From Lateolabrax maculatus (Eukaryota > Chordata > Actinopteri > Acropomatiformes > Lateolabracidae), in assembly GCA_031216445.1 (NCBI GenBank), contig CM062218.1, forward strand, positions 21,365,501 to 21,429,500: a stretch of 64,000 nt of DNA, written 5' to 3'. Numbering within the stretch: the first letter of the stretch is position 1; every line of letters begins with the position of its first letter. This document shows, piece after piece, positions 1 through 11,693 of the stretch. The notes beneath the pieces are model-generated. The model ran no database searches. It saw only the letters and a list, made by a program, of their open reading frames with translations, and was not told where the DNA came from. The position numbers were made by a program, and so were the translations under genes.

Positions 1-560
1 GATCAGTAGATGGGTACCAGTGATGCACTGGGCTGTTTTAATCACCCGCTGCAGTGCTCTCCTATCCGGGGCCGTGCACACCCCATGCCAGTTTATGATG
101 TTTTCAGGATGCCTTCTATTGCTCCACTGTAAAAATTCTCATCATTGTTTGTAATCTGGCCGATGATGGTGGTGTCTTCCGCAAGCTTAACAACATAATT
201 CTCTTCATGCTGGGGGTTCCAGTCGTGGGTGTCCAGTGTGAACGGGGGCTGGGTACGGGGGCTTAGGTGTTCAATACTAGAGTGGAGGAGGTGTGACCGT
301 CAGTCCTGCCTGTCTGGGGTCTATTTGTGAGGAAGTCTAATATCCAGTTGCAGAGTGAAGCACTCAAGCCCAGAGTGCTAAGTTTGCCAACCAGTTTCAT
401 GGGGGACATTGTATTGAATTTTGAGCTGAAATCAACAAACAGCATTCTGATGTAGGTGTTGTTATTTTCAAGATGTGTTAGGGATGAGTGAAAGTCAATT
501 AAAATGGCATCCTCTGTGCTGTAGCTTCATCTGTCCACATTTAAACAGTTTTTCATGATG
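1..560 (-). mobile_element. LINE (L2/CR1-like) reverse transcriptase remnant, 5' part outside the window
   Basis: Read on the minus strand, about 263-445 encodes a peptide with LFVDFSSKFNT and SLCNWILDFLTNRPQ, typical of reverse transcriptase in fish non-LTR retrotransposons of the L2/CR1 type. The catalytic motif is FADD in the sister copy at 27558-27569. Here it reads LAED (174-185), so F and the first catalytic D are changed and the enzyme is dead. The first bases (GATGGGTACCAGTGAT) recur at about 27268 in the second copy. Frameshifts and stops are scattered through it. The family name is inferred from motif memory; the reverse transcriptase origin is firm. Confidence 0.85.
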
Positions 561-789
561 GTTTGACCCTTTTAATCAGCTGGGAATAAGTAGGCAGGAG
601 AAGCAGGTAAATGTGGTCTGATTGTCCAAAGTGGGGGCGAGGGACAGCTTTGTGGCTGCCAGGAATATTCATGTAAACATGGTCCAGGGTATTTGTTCCC
701 CTTGTGGGAGTGTGGAGTTGCTGGTGGAATTTAGGTTAAACATTTCTGAGGTTTGTTTGATTAGATTAAATTAATAATTAAAATTAAAT

Positions 790-1180
790 AATGAATCCTC
801 TGGGGAACATTAAACATGTATGTTTCATGGCAGTCCACCCGATAGTTATCTTGACCCCAAACCCTGCTAGTGGTGCTATGAAAGGATTACCAAAGTCATC
901 AGGATTCATCGTCTGGGAACTATGAATGCCTGTACAAAAGTTTGTGCCAATCAATCTAGTGTATGTTCAGATGTCCACTGGACAATTAAAAACTCTGACA
1001 TGCTGTCAAAGTGAGTAGGATTCATCCTCTTGGCACCATGAATGTTTATATAAAATTCAATCCATCCCATATTTGTTTTGATATCTCAGTCTGGACCAAA
1101 GTGGACCAACAAAAGTACCATCATTGTCATCCATAGAGCCATGCCGCTAGAGTGGCTAAAAATGGCAGCAAATTTCCGTG
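790..1180. repeat. Old interspersed fish repeat with internal near-duplicate units
   Basis: Two related units sit in tandem. Around 890-955 the sequence reads AAAGTCATCAGGATTCATC and then a CTATGAATGCCTGTACAAAA-type stretch. Around 1008-1070 it reads AGTGAGTAGGATTCATCCTC and then CACCATGAATGTTTATATAA. It ends with a CAGTCTGGACCAAAGTGGAC-type stretch and CCATAGAGCCATGCCGCTAG. I recognise this as a common interspersed repeat of fish genomes but cannot name the family with certainty. Confidence 0.55.
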
Positions 1181-2402
1181 AGGCAATAGATTTTGTCTCC
1201 CAATTTGCCTGATATGGCAAGAAAAACCCCATAATTGTAAAAGTTATTTTTAAAACACAAAAGGACCTTTATTATAGAGAATATGGTTACATATGAAAAC
1301 AAGGCATTATGATTTTAACAATACCCAAGTCATATTTGCCATGTGAGTTCCCAACTTAACTAACAGCTTGGTCAAAACAGCCTGTGTTTTGAGCTTGAGG
1401 CAAAGAGACATTTTGAGTCACCTTTTTAAAGATTTGAAAAATAGCGATGTCCTGAGCAATCCCAAGATCGGTATCGGGCCAGTAGGGTATATTTTGATGG
1501 ATTGTTATCAGCTAAGTTAAGACCGATCAAAACCTGATACTTTCTTTACTGAACTCTACTGTGTATTGTCCACCTCAGCTTGCTAGTGTTGTAGCGCTGC
1601 TCTCCTTAATGACAGTCGGTTTCACTGAATGTGCGAGTGAAAATCAGGGTGTGTAAATGTGAAAAAGTATTTGGGCACAAGTGACTCTTAGCAAGGAGCC
1701 GTGAAAACATTCAGCTTGCAGGTTCTCATTTTTAGCCCGCGCTGACCATTACTTTCACTGGTTAAAGTGGCAAATGTTGCTGGCGGCAGATCATATCAGC
1801 TGTTGCTTATTAACCTTAATTGCATGACTAACTTGATAAGAGGCCCAAATTAAACTTGTCTGGTGTCTGGTTTGTGTGCTCTTTGCAGCCAGTGTCTGTT
1901 CTTTGCCAAAGATTGTTTGTGAGGGAAGAATTTCCAGTCTGTGACACCGCCGTAGCAATCGCGAGTGGATCGCCAACAGAGTGACACATCTCTCAAGCTG
2001 ATTGCGTAACATCAAGAAGTCAGAAGTTAAATTAAACTTTAAGTTTCTACACTTAAGATTTTTGAACCAGAACATTCAGTATTTTGATTAAGTAGCTTGT
2101 GAAAAAAAAATGGATTCAGTCTGCTACGGCTGTTATTTCATGTTTTCATGTGTCAGATACATATTTAATCAACATTTAATATATAGCCAATATTATTCGG
2201 AGCGGAACAATTGGACTTGTTAGGGACATCCCTAAAATAATATGGGGTCCTGTCAAATTGTCAACATCACATCAAGCTAACACAAGTTTCCAAATTGGAA
2301 GGGCCCATGGTGGTGATAATGGCAAACAGATAAAATGTCACACTCGATATAATGCAGGAACCTTATTTGTTCACCTTGTCTTTCTGTTTGATCTTGTTTC
2401 AG
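1181..2402. other. No gene seen; 5' flank or intron of the lrrc3b-like gene
   Basis: I see no convincing coding exon. The stretch ends in a pyrimidine-rich tract and an AG at 2401-2402 that looks like the 3' splice site of the lrrc3b-like exon, so part of it is probably a 5' UTR intron. A small CpG-containing patch lies near 1940-1990. Confidence 0.5.
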
Positions 2403-2548
2403 GCCTCAAGGCAACATGGTAACATCTGTTCACACGCCAGTATCCCCAGCGGGCGAACAGTGAGGACCAGTCGCCACTATGCGATGTGTGTAAGGGACCA
2501 GTGGCGGTGTTGTGGCCCCAGGCGGGATGCAGCTGGCAGCCGGTCAGT
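2403..2548 (+). promoter_or_regulatory. Probable 5' UTR of the lrrc3b-like gene with upstream ORFs
   Basis: A TTGATCTTGTTTCAG acceptor ends at 2402, and family members keep their coding region in one exon behind a UTR intron. The leader holds three upstream ATGs. At 2416-2463 there is a 15-codon ORF. At 2484-2552 there is a 22-codon ORF whose TGA overlaps the main start as ATGA. At 2527 an out-of-frame ATG opens an ORF running to 2883. The main ATG has A at -3. This arrangement would be expected to lower or condition translation. Confidence 0.55.
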
Positions 2549-3331
2549 ATGACTCTGCTGGACTTGTGGCTGTCGCGCTCCATCCCCATGTGCCTGCTCC
2601 TTCAGAGCCTTGTCCTCATGGCCCTGTGCTTCCCCTCGGCCAGCATGTGTCCAAAGGGCTGCATCTGCCAACGCGACCCCCATCTCCACGGCCTCAATGT
2701 TACCTGCAGTCAGTCCCGCCTCAAAGAGATCCCCCCCAGCCTCCCAGTCGACACCGTCCTGCTGAGACTGGACCACAACCAGATAGGCGCTGTGCCCGAT
2801 CAAGCCTTCCATGGACTCAGGCTTTTGAGGGAGCTCAACCTTTCATACAACGCAGTGGAGACTTTAGGGGAAGGTGCCTTTAGTGGCATAGAAGCAACGT
2901 TACAGGTGCTGGACCTCTCCCACAATCGCATCACTAGCGTACACAAGGATGCCTTTGCTCGGCTTAAGGCCCGCGTCATTGTGGATGACAACCCCTGGCA
3001 TTGTGACTGCGCCCTCCAGCAGGCCATCGGCGGAATGGCCCACAACCATGAGGCCGCTGCCCGGGTCCTGTGCAGGAGCTCGGAGCTTCATGACCAGGAG
3101 GGACGACCTTTCTTGGCGGTGGACACTGACCTCTGTAACCTGGCCAAAAGGACCACAGACTATGCTATGCTGGTGACCATGTTCGGTTGGTTTGCCATGG
3201 TAATTTCATATGTGGTGTATTATGTCCGTCAGAACCAGGAGGATGCCCGACGCCACCTGGAGTACCTCAAGTCTCTCCCCAGCAAGCCCAAGAAACCTGA
3301 CGAGGCTGACGACATAAGCACTGTTGTCTGA
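2549..3331 (+). CDS. lrrc3b: LRRC3B-like leucine-rich repeat single-pass membrane protein (260 aa)
   Basis: Complete single-exon ORF. Start choice: the ATG at 2549 begins MTLLDLWLSRS-MCLLLQS, matching the usual N-terminus of LRRC3B. The open frame continues upstream only to a GTG, without an ATG. Order of parts: signal peptide (about 1-33); LRRNT cap with CPKGCIC; an NVTC glycosylation site; about three LRRs (LRLDHNQIGAVPDQAF, LRELNLSYNAVETL, LQVLDLSHNRITSV); LRRCT cap with NPWHCDCALQQ; a transmembrane helix (MLVTMFGWFAMVISYVVYY); and a basic cytoplasmic tail ending DDISTVV, a class I PDZ-ligand-like terminus. Length fits the family (human LRRC3B is about 259 aa). The tail is close to LRRC3B, while the ectodomain is more diverged and carries extra residues after CICQ, so the fish LRRC3C paralogue is the main alternative. 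LRRC3B has been reported as a candidate tumour suppressor in mammals; its ligand is unclear. Confidence 0.93.
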   Translation: MTLLDLWLSRSIPMCLLLQSLVLMALCFPSASMCPKGCICQRDPHLHGLNVTCSQSRLKEIPPSLPVDTVLLRLDHNQIGAVPDQAFHGLRLLRELNLSYNAVETLGEGAFSGIEATLQVLDLSHNRITSVHKDAFARLKARVIVDDNPWHCDCALQQAIGGMAHNHEAAARVLCRSSELHDQEGRPFLAVDTDLCNLAKRTTDYAMLVTMFGWFAMVISYVVYYVRQNQEDARRHLEYLKSLPSKPKKPDEADDISTVV

Positions 3332-3960
3332 CAGCGGTGTCAATGTGACTATGTCCCACACTAATCTAATGAACACCAAAATGTTTATGTAACAGGACAC
3401 ACATTTATAGTGTTTACTATTTCAACTTTTAGGTGATGTGAACATCAAATCTGCTGAGAAAATCTTTGTATTTTGGAAATGTTGTCAATGTCCTTACCAG
3501 GGTTTGTTCAAGACTGATCTGAGATGAGATGAGAAGGGAGGCCACAGAGTCACCAACATTGTCTTTTCTAAAAAAAAAAAATTGCATATGGAGTTTTGAA
3601 AATTTGAATCTCAGGTTTAAATATTGACATGATAATGGCTTTTTTTAGACAAAAATTTGGAATATCTAATAAGAAGAAATATATTTGTAAGACGAGACAC
3701 CCTAAACTTTATTTCCCAGAGCCCTCGTTTTGGTATCTCAAAACCCACGATAAAATGTACATTGAGTTTTACAAACACTTGCTAAACCAACTGCATCTTT
3801 CATAACACAAAAAAATTAAATGTAAATTAAATATCTACATTGACAGCTCTGCACAGAAATTTGGGTATTTCTGAATCCATGGCCTGCTTATGAAGACTAT
3901 TTGATCCATACATTGTGTAATATTGTAGAGCATTAAAGTCTTGGTTCTGGGGTATGCAGA
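3332..3960 (+). other. Probable 3' UTR of the lrrc3b-like gene
   Basis: AT-rich non-coding sequence follows the stop. The first plausible poly(A) hexamer is ATTAAA at 3932-3937. The true 3' end cannot be fixed from sequence alone. Confidence 0.4.
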
Positions 3961-6900
3961 TATGAGGTACAAAGTAGTCTATATCTTCCTGCTTGTCTTG
4001 AGCTGAGGTGACCTGTTTTTATACAGACAAATCTCAATTATGACAATGATATGATAGAGACAGGCAAGATTTTTACTGAAAGATTTAGGAAACCATGTCA
4101 CATCACGACTACGGAGAATACTGGAATCTATGAAAGCCCATTTCTGATTTCATGACAAAAAAAAAAAATGCTCACTCAAAATTATCATATATTGAATTTC
4201 TTAAAAAGATACATTTAAAGACAAAATTAAGAGATTGTAGGTAGCTTTAGCTAGCTTGTCAACATCACCTGCTACTTTGCCATTACAAGTCAGGTTAAGT
4301 TGGTCTCCTGACCACGGTTCAGGGTCAAAGCTCTGGCAAGGTAATAGAACAAAAGCCACCGAAAACTGACAAATACAGAATAGAAAACAGCAGTTATTAA
4401 AACTGTAGGCTATAACTCACAGATTAACTGTCTCGCTCTAAATCTAATCCTGCTCAGTGTGAAATTTATTCAGTGTGTGGCGCACTGAGACAGATGTAGT
4501 GTGGAGACACTACACTACTACTACATTATGTGCTAAACTGTTAACAATTTTTTTTTTTTATGTGTGAAGAGTAATAACTATTAATTGACTACAAAAACTT
4601 TTTTGGGATGTATAATTCCTTAAATAGTCAATATGACTTACTATTTCATAATTTTATTCATCAGTCTATGTATTTTTGTCATTCCTTACATTTCATATAG
4701 ATGTTTTTTCTTTTCCTGGCAGGAAAGGGCATCCAAAGGGTCCTGGTTGGTCAGAGGGTGTGCATTATGTTCAGAGAGCCGCACTTTTCTGATGCAATGT
4801 TCTCATTGGCATATGAATTCCTTCTCATAGCTGGAACAAGGCTACAGGTCCTTCTTGTTGGAGTAAGAAAGTAATGTTCATTAGAAGGTTGACATAGATT
4901 GTGCCAATACAAAGTTTCCATTTAAGAATGTACTGCCCCAAATTTTGAAGAAAACTAACTTATATACACATTAGTTGTAGCAAGTGGCCATGGTGTAAGC
5001 AGAATATATTGAACAATAATGCACTCTGTTGAGGCAAATGTGGGTACAAATAGCCCACAGCATGCATTCTTTTTTAATGGCTGCATTGGGGATTATTTGT
5101 AATATAATAATCCTAATGCTAATCCTAATAATGATGTGCATTTAGGCTTGACAGTAAGGCTTTTGAGCTGAAATGGCATGGCAAGTTGGTGACTCCAGTG
5201 TAACACTGGGCTTCATCATTGAGGAGTTGACCCAATCGAATGAGGAGAACTACAGCAGCCAACATCACACAAAAATTCTGCTCAGTTTCTCTTAATAATG
5301 AGAAAATGTTCTCATTGTAATGAGATTCTTTTCATCTTATAACAGATATTTTTATTTAAATAAATTGCCAGCCATGACACCTTGGTAATTTATTAAAATA
5401 CCACTAAACCATGTTTTAACAGTCCTTCCACCAAAGCCCAGATGGAAGAAGCTCTGAGTTGATCAGAATGTTAATATGATGACCCGTTCAGTTATTACCG
5501 TACACTCAAAGTTTTACAAGCAATAGCGAAAGAGAAGAGCTGCTCTACCTTCTTGGTGGACATTGTTGGGGCGGTATGCAGCTTGTGAGGACAACTGCAG
5601 ACACTACTCAGGGCTGAAAAAAGTCCCCCAACCCACCTACAGTAAATAATAATAATTTAGTTTTTATTTACAGATATTTTCTCCTAAAAAGACACTAGTA
5701 CTGATGATCAATCAAAGATAATTCAAAAGACAGAGTAAAGGAAGAAATAAAACATTATCTATTGAGGTTCATTGCTGACATTGTAAATAGTAGAAGTTTT
5801 TGTCAAACATTTTTTTATGTAACATAATAACAATATAAAACCAAACCTGTGTAATGATGTTGTCATAGAAAAAAAGCTTCTTGTTAAAATTTAATAATTT
5901 GGTATGTAGAAATGACAATAATAATATGTAATTATAACATGAAGATATCTTTTTATAACAAGATTGTTTTGATATAATGAGAAACTGAGCACAGAATTTT
6001 TGTCATAGTGGCACCAACAACCTGCCATACAAACAGCACATGCCAGAGAGCAACTGTTTTTAAAAACTCGGTCAACATCCACAAATATATTAAGGTCATT
6101 ATGTGCTGACAATTCAGTAAAGATTTACATGCCCTCAAACTTTTGAAAGGTTGTCCTGGCATGCAAAACATTACCTAACAATCTAGAATTGGACATTTGC
6201 AAGTCAGATATTTTAGTAGATATATTTAAATGTTGTGTAAGAAATTCCTTGAATTTTGCACCATACCAAGATTAATGTTAATTTATATTATTGATTTATC
6301 TGCCTTGTAATGGTAACATTTTAACAAACCTCTTCAATGTTATCAAATGTAGAATATGTTACACCAGTTAATTATTTAAAACATACCCATAGACCTAACC
6401 CTACAAAAAAAACATGAACTCCACGAAATATGCTCATAGGATGCAGAAATTGTCTGTTGGGACCAGAACAGTACATGTGATATATGACTATAGTTTATGG
6501 TGCTATGTATTACCATCAGTTTATTGTCAGTACAGCATTTTAAATTCACCCTTCTCTCTTTACAGTTACACTGAAAACCTGATTGTCTGCACTCATTATC
6601 TCACAATCTAAAATTTGTGTAGATCACAGATGGACTGCACAGTTTGTTTGTGCAAACGAGTTTGTTACTTTAAAGATTAAGTTAACATCCCTTGAAATTC
6701 TTGTGTTTTGCAGTCCTCCAGTAGTTTAATCTTCTCATCTTGCTGCAGTGATGTACAAGTGTAGCACACCATGACATCACTGTTGGGTGCAGTTACAGGT
6801 GCAACAAAGCACACTTCTGACCAGATCCCACCACACCCAGCAGTGATGCTCAGTGTGGTCAGTGAGACAAGTGAAACAGGCTTGACAGTTTCGACCAGAT

Positions 6901-9900
6901 GGAGAAATGAAAAACTGTTTTTCAGCCCGTTGTTGTTAAATTAAATGACACTCCACACCAAATACACGTTTGTGCAGACATGACAAACTCCTCTTGAGTC
7001 TGCAATTCAAGACCAAATGTGTCATTGCGGGTCAACAAGGCATGTTCCTCCCAATGTGACCAAGAGCTTTCTTGCCACATTTTGCTGAAAGAAAATGGTA
7101 TCCAGTATATCCATTGGTTATAAATATGAATCCTGGCCACCTGAATTACTATGGCAGGGAACTACAGTATATGCTTAGTAAAGGACTGTAAATGATGAAT
7201 ACCCTGTATGTTAAGGGACATGGCACAGTAGATAATCAATAGCGTTTTAATAAGGGGCCCCAAAATTGAACTTAGAATGAACAAGACGGTTCATTTCCTG
7301 ACTTGAATAATAATGCTACAAATACAAAACTTAACTTGTGGTCCAATTACCAGCTTTTTCAAGAGCTTTTGACTTAAAGTCCTCTAGTCCTCCTAAATTG
7401 TCATCATGTGACCGAAGTATGGAACTTTGATCATGTGATGTGGTTGTACTGTTACTTACAAGGAGTGGGTGATGAGATTTCCAACATAAGACCAGGATGG
7501 AGAGAAGCATCCCAGTGGGACCTGGGAATATCCAGCCAGAGTCTTCATGTCAAAGGGAGTCAGCACCAATGACAAACCATTCAGCACCTTAAGATCTCTG
7601 TTGGTACACCCTAAAGACAGGATTCCCCCCCCCCCCCCCCCCCCCCCCCCCACCAACCCGTGTATCCTATCCTAAGCCACAGTTGTAAGGAATGCTATAT
7701 TAGTGAAACAGCAAGGACCCTGGACACATAAATCGCCAGGACACGGATAACATCAACACCCAAAATTGGTCACTACACTCTTCCACACTGGGAAGGGGTC
7801 GAAGTCATTGACCATCAGTAAATGGCAAGAAAAAGATAAAGAAGGACATTCACATTCAACGCCAAAAACCATCCTTCAACCAGCCTAGTATCCTAGAAAT
7901 GGTGCCCATCGGGCAATTCTGCACCTCGTGATTTACTTCCATCGTCAACGTTCACTGCCAATGCAAAAAGTAGTGTGCCCTTCTGTTAGTGAGTCAGTGT
8001 GGAGGTCGAGGTGATGGAAGGGTGTGTGGCATGTCTGACTTTCATGTAGGAAAGGGGAATCTGTGTCCTGTTACAGGCCTGCAATTAACTTTCACGTTTT
8101 TATTAACCGTAACAATAAAACCATGTTTTGGTTGCCTTAACAATAGTTTACTTGCCCAAACCTTAACCATACCATGGTTGCCATGCATAGTTACTGTAGA
8201 AAGCGAGAGTGTTGGCACAAGGCGTTATATCCCAGAACGTATCCCAACATTTAGCAGAATTGCCCCCATGTTGAGTTCCTTAGGTCACATAACAACAAAG
8301 TGAACTATCTCTGTGACAACTGAGCAAACTCTCTTTGCAGATGAAGACCCTGAGACGTGGCTGAGGGCTCTGGAAAAAGCTAGAAAGCAGACCTTGAATT
8401 GAGATAATTTTGTCAAAGAACTGTGACTAAGAGTGTGTTGTTTGATGTTTTGGAATCTATGGTTTGTGGTGATGGTTTAACATCTGTTAAACAGGCCGTT
8501 GCTGTGTTGTACTGTACAATTCTTCCTTCAGTTTGTGAAGTCTATGTTTGTTCCTGTTGTCTTTAGTCCGCTGTTGTCAATCCGAGTCAGTCTTTGTATA
8601 TCTGTACTAATCAGAAGTAAGCACAAGACTAAATGTCAGTTCCAGTGGACTCTTCTTGTTGGTGTTTTGTGGTTTACTCCAGTCCTTCAGAGTCAGTGCT
8701 GTTACTGGTAATTGTTTGCCTTCCCTCCATTTAATTCTTATCAGGCCCTTTCAAAGGGGGGACAGATTTCTCAAACATGGGGATGGCAGGCTATATGATC
8801 ATTCCAGTCATGACAATTCAACACAAACATCCCTATCTATTCAAGCCAAGCTGCCAATGCATGCATCATTTCCCTTTAATAACACTGTGTACAGTAATGC
8901 TCCCGGCGGTGGGTGAAGAGAAAATTGATACTGTCATTTTCCCAAATGGCTTCCCTCTCATCACGTTCGCTGGAGCTCACTAAAGTATAGGACCAGAGAA
9001 AGCCACATGAAAGAAGATTGCTATGTAAAGGTACAGGAAATTAGATTGTCACCAAAAAGGCAAATTTCATAAATACTACCTACTTTAAACAATAACTTAA
9101 AAAATCCTGCAAACGGTTAGTGACATGTTGGATACCTGGTGTTGCTGATATCTCGTGAAATGTTCCTTTCTGTTCGTGTCTTAATAGTTCGTCACAGAGT
9201 TTGTACAATAATGGTTGTTAAAATTACGTCTTAGGGGATATGCAATGAGAATATGTAGGTAGAGAACACTAGGATCACATGTAAATAGGAACGTTGATGT
9301 TGTGTGAAATACTTGAAAACCCTTTAATTAGTTGTTCTTGAATGTGCTACACCCCTTAGCCTTGTCTTGTAGAGGCAACCTCATACTTCTCATGACCAGG
9401 ATCAGGATAGGGTATAAAATGCATGTACAATGTAATGAAGCACAGTGTAGCCAAGGACCCGAGAGTATTTCTAAGTGCCTGAATACTTCTCCCACCATTT
9501 TTTTTTTCTTTTTTTTTTTTAAATTTATGTATTCTTTCTCCACCTCTGGTCTGTGTTCTGAACACATAAGCCTCTCTTAGTTTAGGATTCTCACTGTTGA
9601 GTGGAGTTGTCGATTTAGGTTTATTTTGCAAGTTAGAAAAAAAAAGGAATCAACCATTCTGATGTAAAGAGCTGTTAAACTGAATTATACTGTACCATAT
9701 CACAGTTTTCCATGCACAGACAGGGTGTGACAGACTAACTCACACAGCTGAGAATGAAAATGTTAGCACTGACTATCATGGTTATGTTGTAATGGCATGA
9801 CATACAGAAAATGAAATAAATGAGGTATGCATTGGTTCACGGTATATTTTATTTTTCTATTGATTTAAAAATACAAAGTTTGGGCAGTGAATGAGTAATG

Positions 9901-11268
9901 CATTAACATAATGTAACTGTACTGTAGTCTTTTTTTTTTTTTCGAGGAATGAGTAGGGTTTCACAATGAAACGTAGGTGACCTTTCTGTCTTACAGCTTC
10001 CAAAAACACCATCCTAAGTATTTATCCTTTCATCCCATAAAAGACACTCTCATCAGTTGGTAAGTAGGTTAGTAAGTCCCTGAGGTCCAATGTCATCTAA
10101 AAAGCCTGTCTTTGAGATAAGAAGAAGCATCCATACAGCGACATTTCATTCATGAACATCGGCGTTCTGTCACAGGCAGAGCAGAGCCAGACAGCAGCCT
10201 GACAAGCAGCACAAGAGAAGCACAGCCCACATCTCCTTCTTATCTAACTCACACGTCTGGTCCTGCACCTCAGCTGGTTGAACAAGCCACCCAACATTCA
10301 GCGGGGAAGAGTTTGCTGTCGGCGTTGGCTTGCGGTCTGGATAACTGACTAACCACTGCCCATTAAACGGCACATAAATGCACCTGCAAACGTCAGTTGG
10401 GTGCGGTTCCATGCTGCTGTGGTCCTCACTGCTCAACACCGCCAGCAACATGTCTGCCCATGAGATGTAGGCTACAGTGCTAAGTTTGCTGACTTTGTCT
10501 TTCGTCCCCCACAGTGTAACACCACACTGTGTTTTTTCTATTTCGACAAGTATTAAAGTTGAGTGCGGGACTTTTACATATAAACGAATATCTATTACAT
10601 TCAAGCCCTTGCCAGACCAGTTAACACAATGCTGATTAAGCCTCCAGGTAAATCTCTCTTTTCTGAAGTATACCGGAGTTTTACATCAAGTGTCTGTGGC
10701 GACATTCCTGCACTTGCGCACTGGTAGTGATGTGTTTAACATCATCCAGTGTGTTCTTTATAAACTATATTTATACCAAGGCCACAGAAAATACTTGTTT
10801 GTGATGACTAGCAGGTGTCTGTATATGGGAATACTTCAAACATAGTTCTAGTCAACACTTCAACCAGTGTTCTAAATCAATGTGCAATGTATATGAAACT
10901 GCACTTAACCATAGCAAAAACACTGATGCGTCAGTCTACATTACCGTTTCACTTACTGGTGAAACAACCCCAGCCATGAGTGTAGGACCATGGTATAAGG
11001 GTGTTAAGAGGGCCTGTATCTAACATGTATCACATTGAATTGCAGCGTAAACATATTAAACCAGGATGTATGGAACCATTATCTAACACAAACCTTTCAC
11101 CTTCAGAGAGTTTGTAAGTGTTGTCAGATGCATTAAAATAACCCCCTGCTGAGCTGGTTGTGTGAAGGTTAAAAATACTGTGCACTGACAATATAGCCTA
11201 ATATTCATACTATTTGGGTTTAAGTAGCTTAAACAACAGACTTTGGTTGATTTAACTGCACCAAGTTA
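3961..11268. other. Gene-poor spacer
   Basis: No ORF with a recognisable protein signature was found. Points inside it are a 27-base C run at 7625-7651, a possible short terminal exon at 8341-8402 (see findings), and a GC-richer stretch at about 10100-10770 that is open on the minus strand but looks like repeat-derived sequence. The rest is AT-rich and featureless to my reading. Confidence 0.5.
7625..7651. repeat. Mononucleotide C run, 27 bases
   Basis: Uninterrupted C from 7625 to 7651, then ACC. The complementary strand is a 27-base G run able to form G-quadruplexes. Length is unreliable in assemblies. Confidence 0.95.
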
Positions 11269-11273
11269 GATAT

Positions 11274-11688
11274 TGTCACGGCCCAGCCGTGACTGCTACG
11301 TTTTTGTTTTGGTTTTTTCCTCTTGTCTCCCTGTGTTCCCTTGTTTTTCCTGCACACCTGTGTCTTGTCTAGCCCTCGTTTTCACTACCCTTGTGTCTCA
11401 CTCCTTCCCCTGCTACCTGCCTGCCCACCCCAGCTGTGTCTCGTTTCCCATTAGTCCTTGTGCATATATGTTCCTTAGTTCCCTTTCTCTTCTGTCGGGT
11501 CCTTGTCTTATTTTTGCCAGTGAATTTGTGAGTGGCCTATGTGTAAGAGTCCTGTTGTGTTGTCTAGTTTTCTCTGTTCCCTGCTCCTAAGTTTTTCGTT
11601 GTCTGTGTTTCCCGTGCTGGAAATAAAACCTTTTTTGCCTTCTGAGAGCTGGTCTGCATCTGGGTCCTTATTGGATTAAATGCTGACA
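11274..11688 (+). mobile_element. Solo LTR of an LTR retrotransposon, 415 bp, with 5-bp target duplication
   Basis: The element starts TGTCACGGCCC and ends TGCTGACA, so it has TG...CA ends with the short inverted repeat TGTCA/TGACA. It is flanked on both sides by GATAT (11269-11273 and 11689-11693), a perfect 5-bp target-site duplication as made by Gypsy-type and retrovirus-type integrases. Inside are a pyrimidine-rich body and AATAAA at 11622-11627, about 60 bp before the end, as expected for R/U5. No internal gag or pol sequence is next to it, so it is a solo LTR from LTR-LTR recombination. The + orientation is set by the AATAAA. Confidence 0.88.
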
Positions 11689-11693
11689 GATAT

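Noticed and set aside
2486..2548. N-terminal extension of the lrrc3b-like protein from a GTG
   Set aside because: It depends on a non-ATG start. The family N-terminus matches the ATG at 2549.
4734..4881. Frame open for about 49 codons after a TTTTCCTGGCAG acceptor
   Set aside because: No recognisable protein and no partner exons; probably chance.
7456..7656. Minus-strand ORF starting with a glycine run
   Set aside because: The glycines are the translation of the 27-base C run.
7690..7760. CKECYISETARTLDT-like peptide resembling a GIY-YIG motif of Penelope-type elements
   Set aside because: Only about 15 residues with a stop immediately after, and no other element parts nearby. Too little to call.
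10170..10700. About 175-codon open frame on the minus strand ending in a hydrophobic stretch (MWAVLLLCCLSGCCLALLCL)
   Set aside because: No recognised domain and no ATG near its 5' end. The region (about 10100-10770) has the look of a non-autonomous transposon, and an open run of this length is not exceptional over six frames of 64 kb.
11273..11590. 105-codon ORF on the + strand
   Set aside because: It lies wholly inside the solo LTR and is an accident of its pyrimidine-rich sequence.
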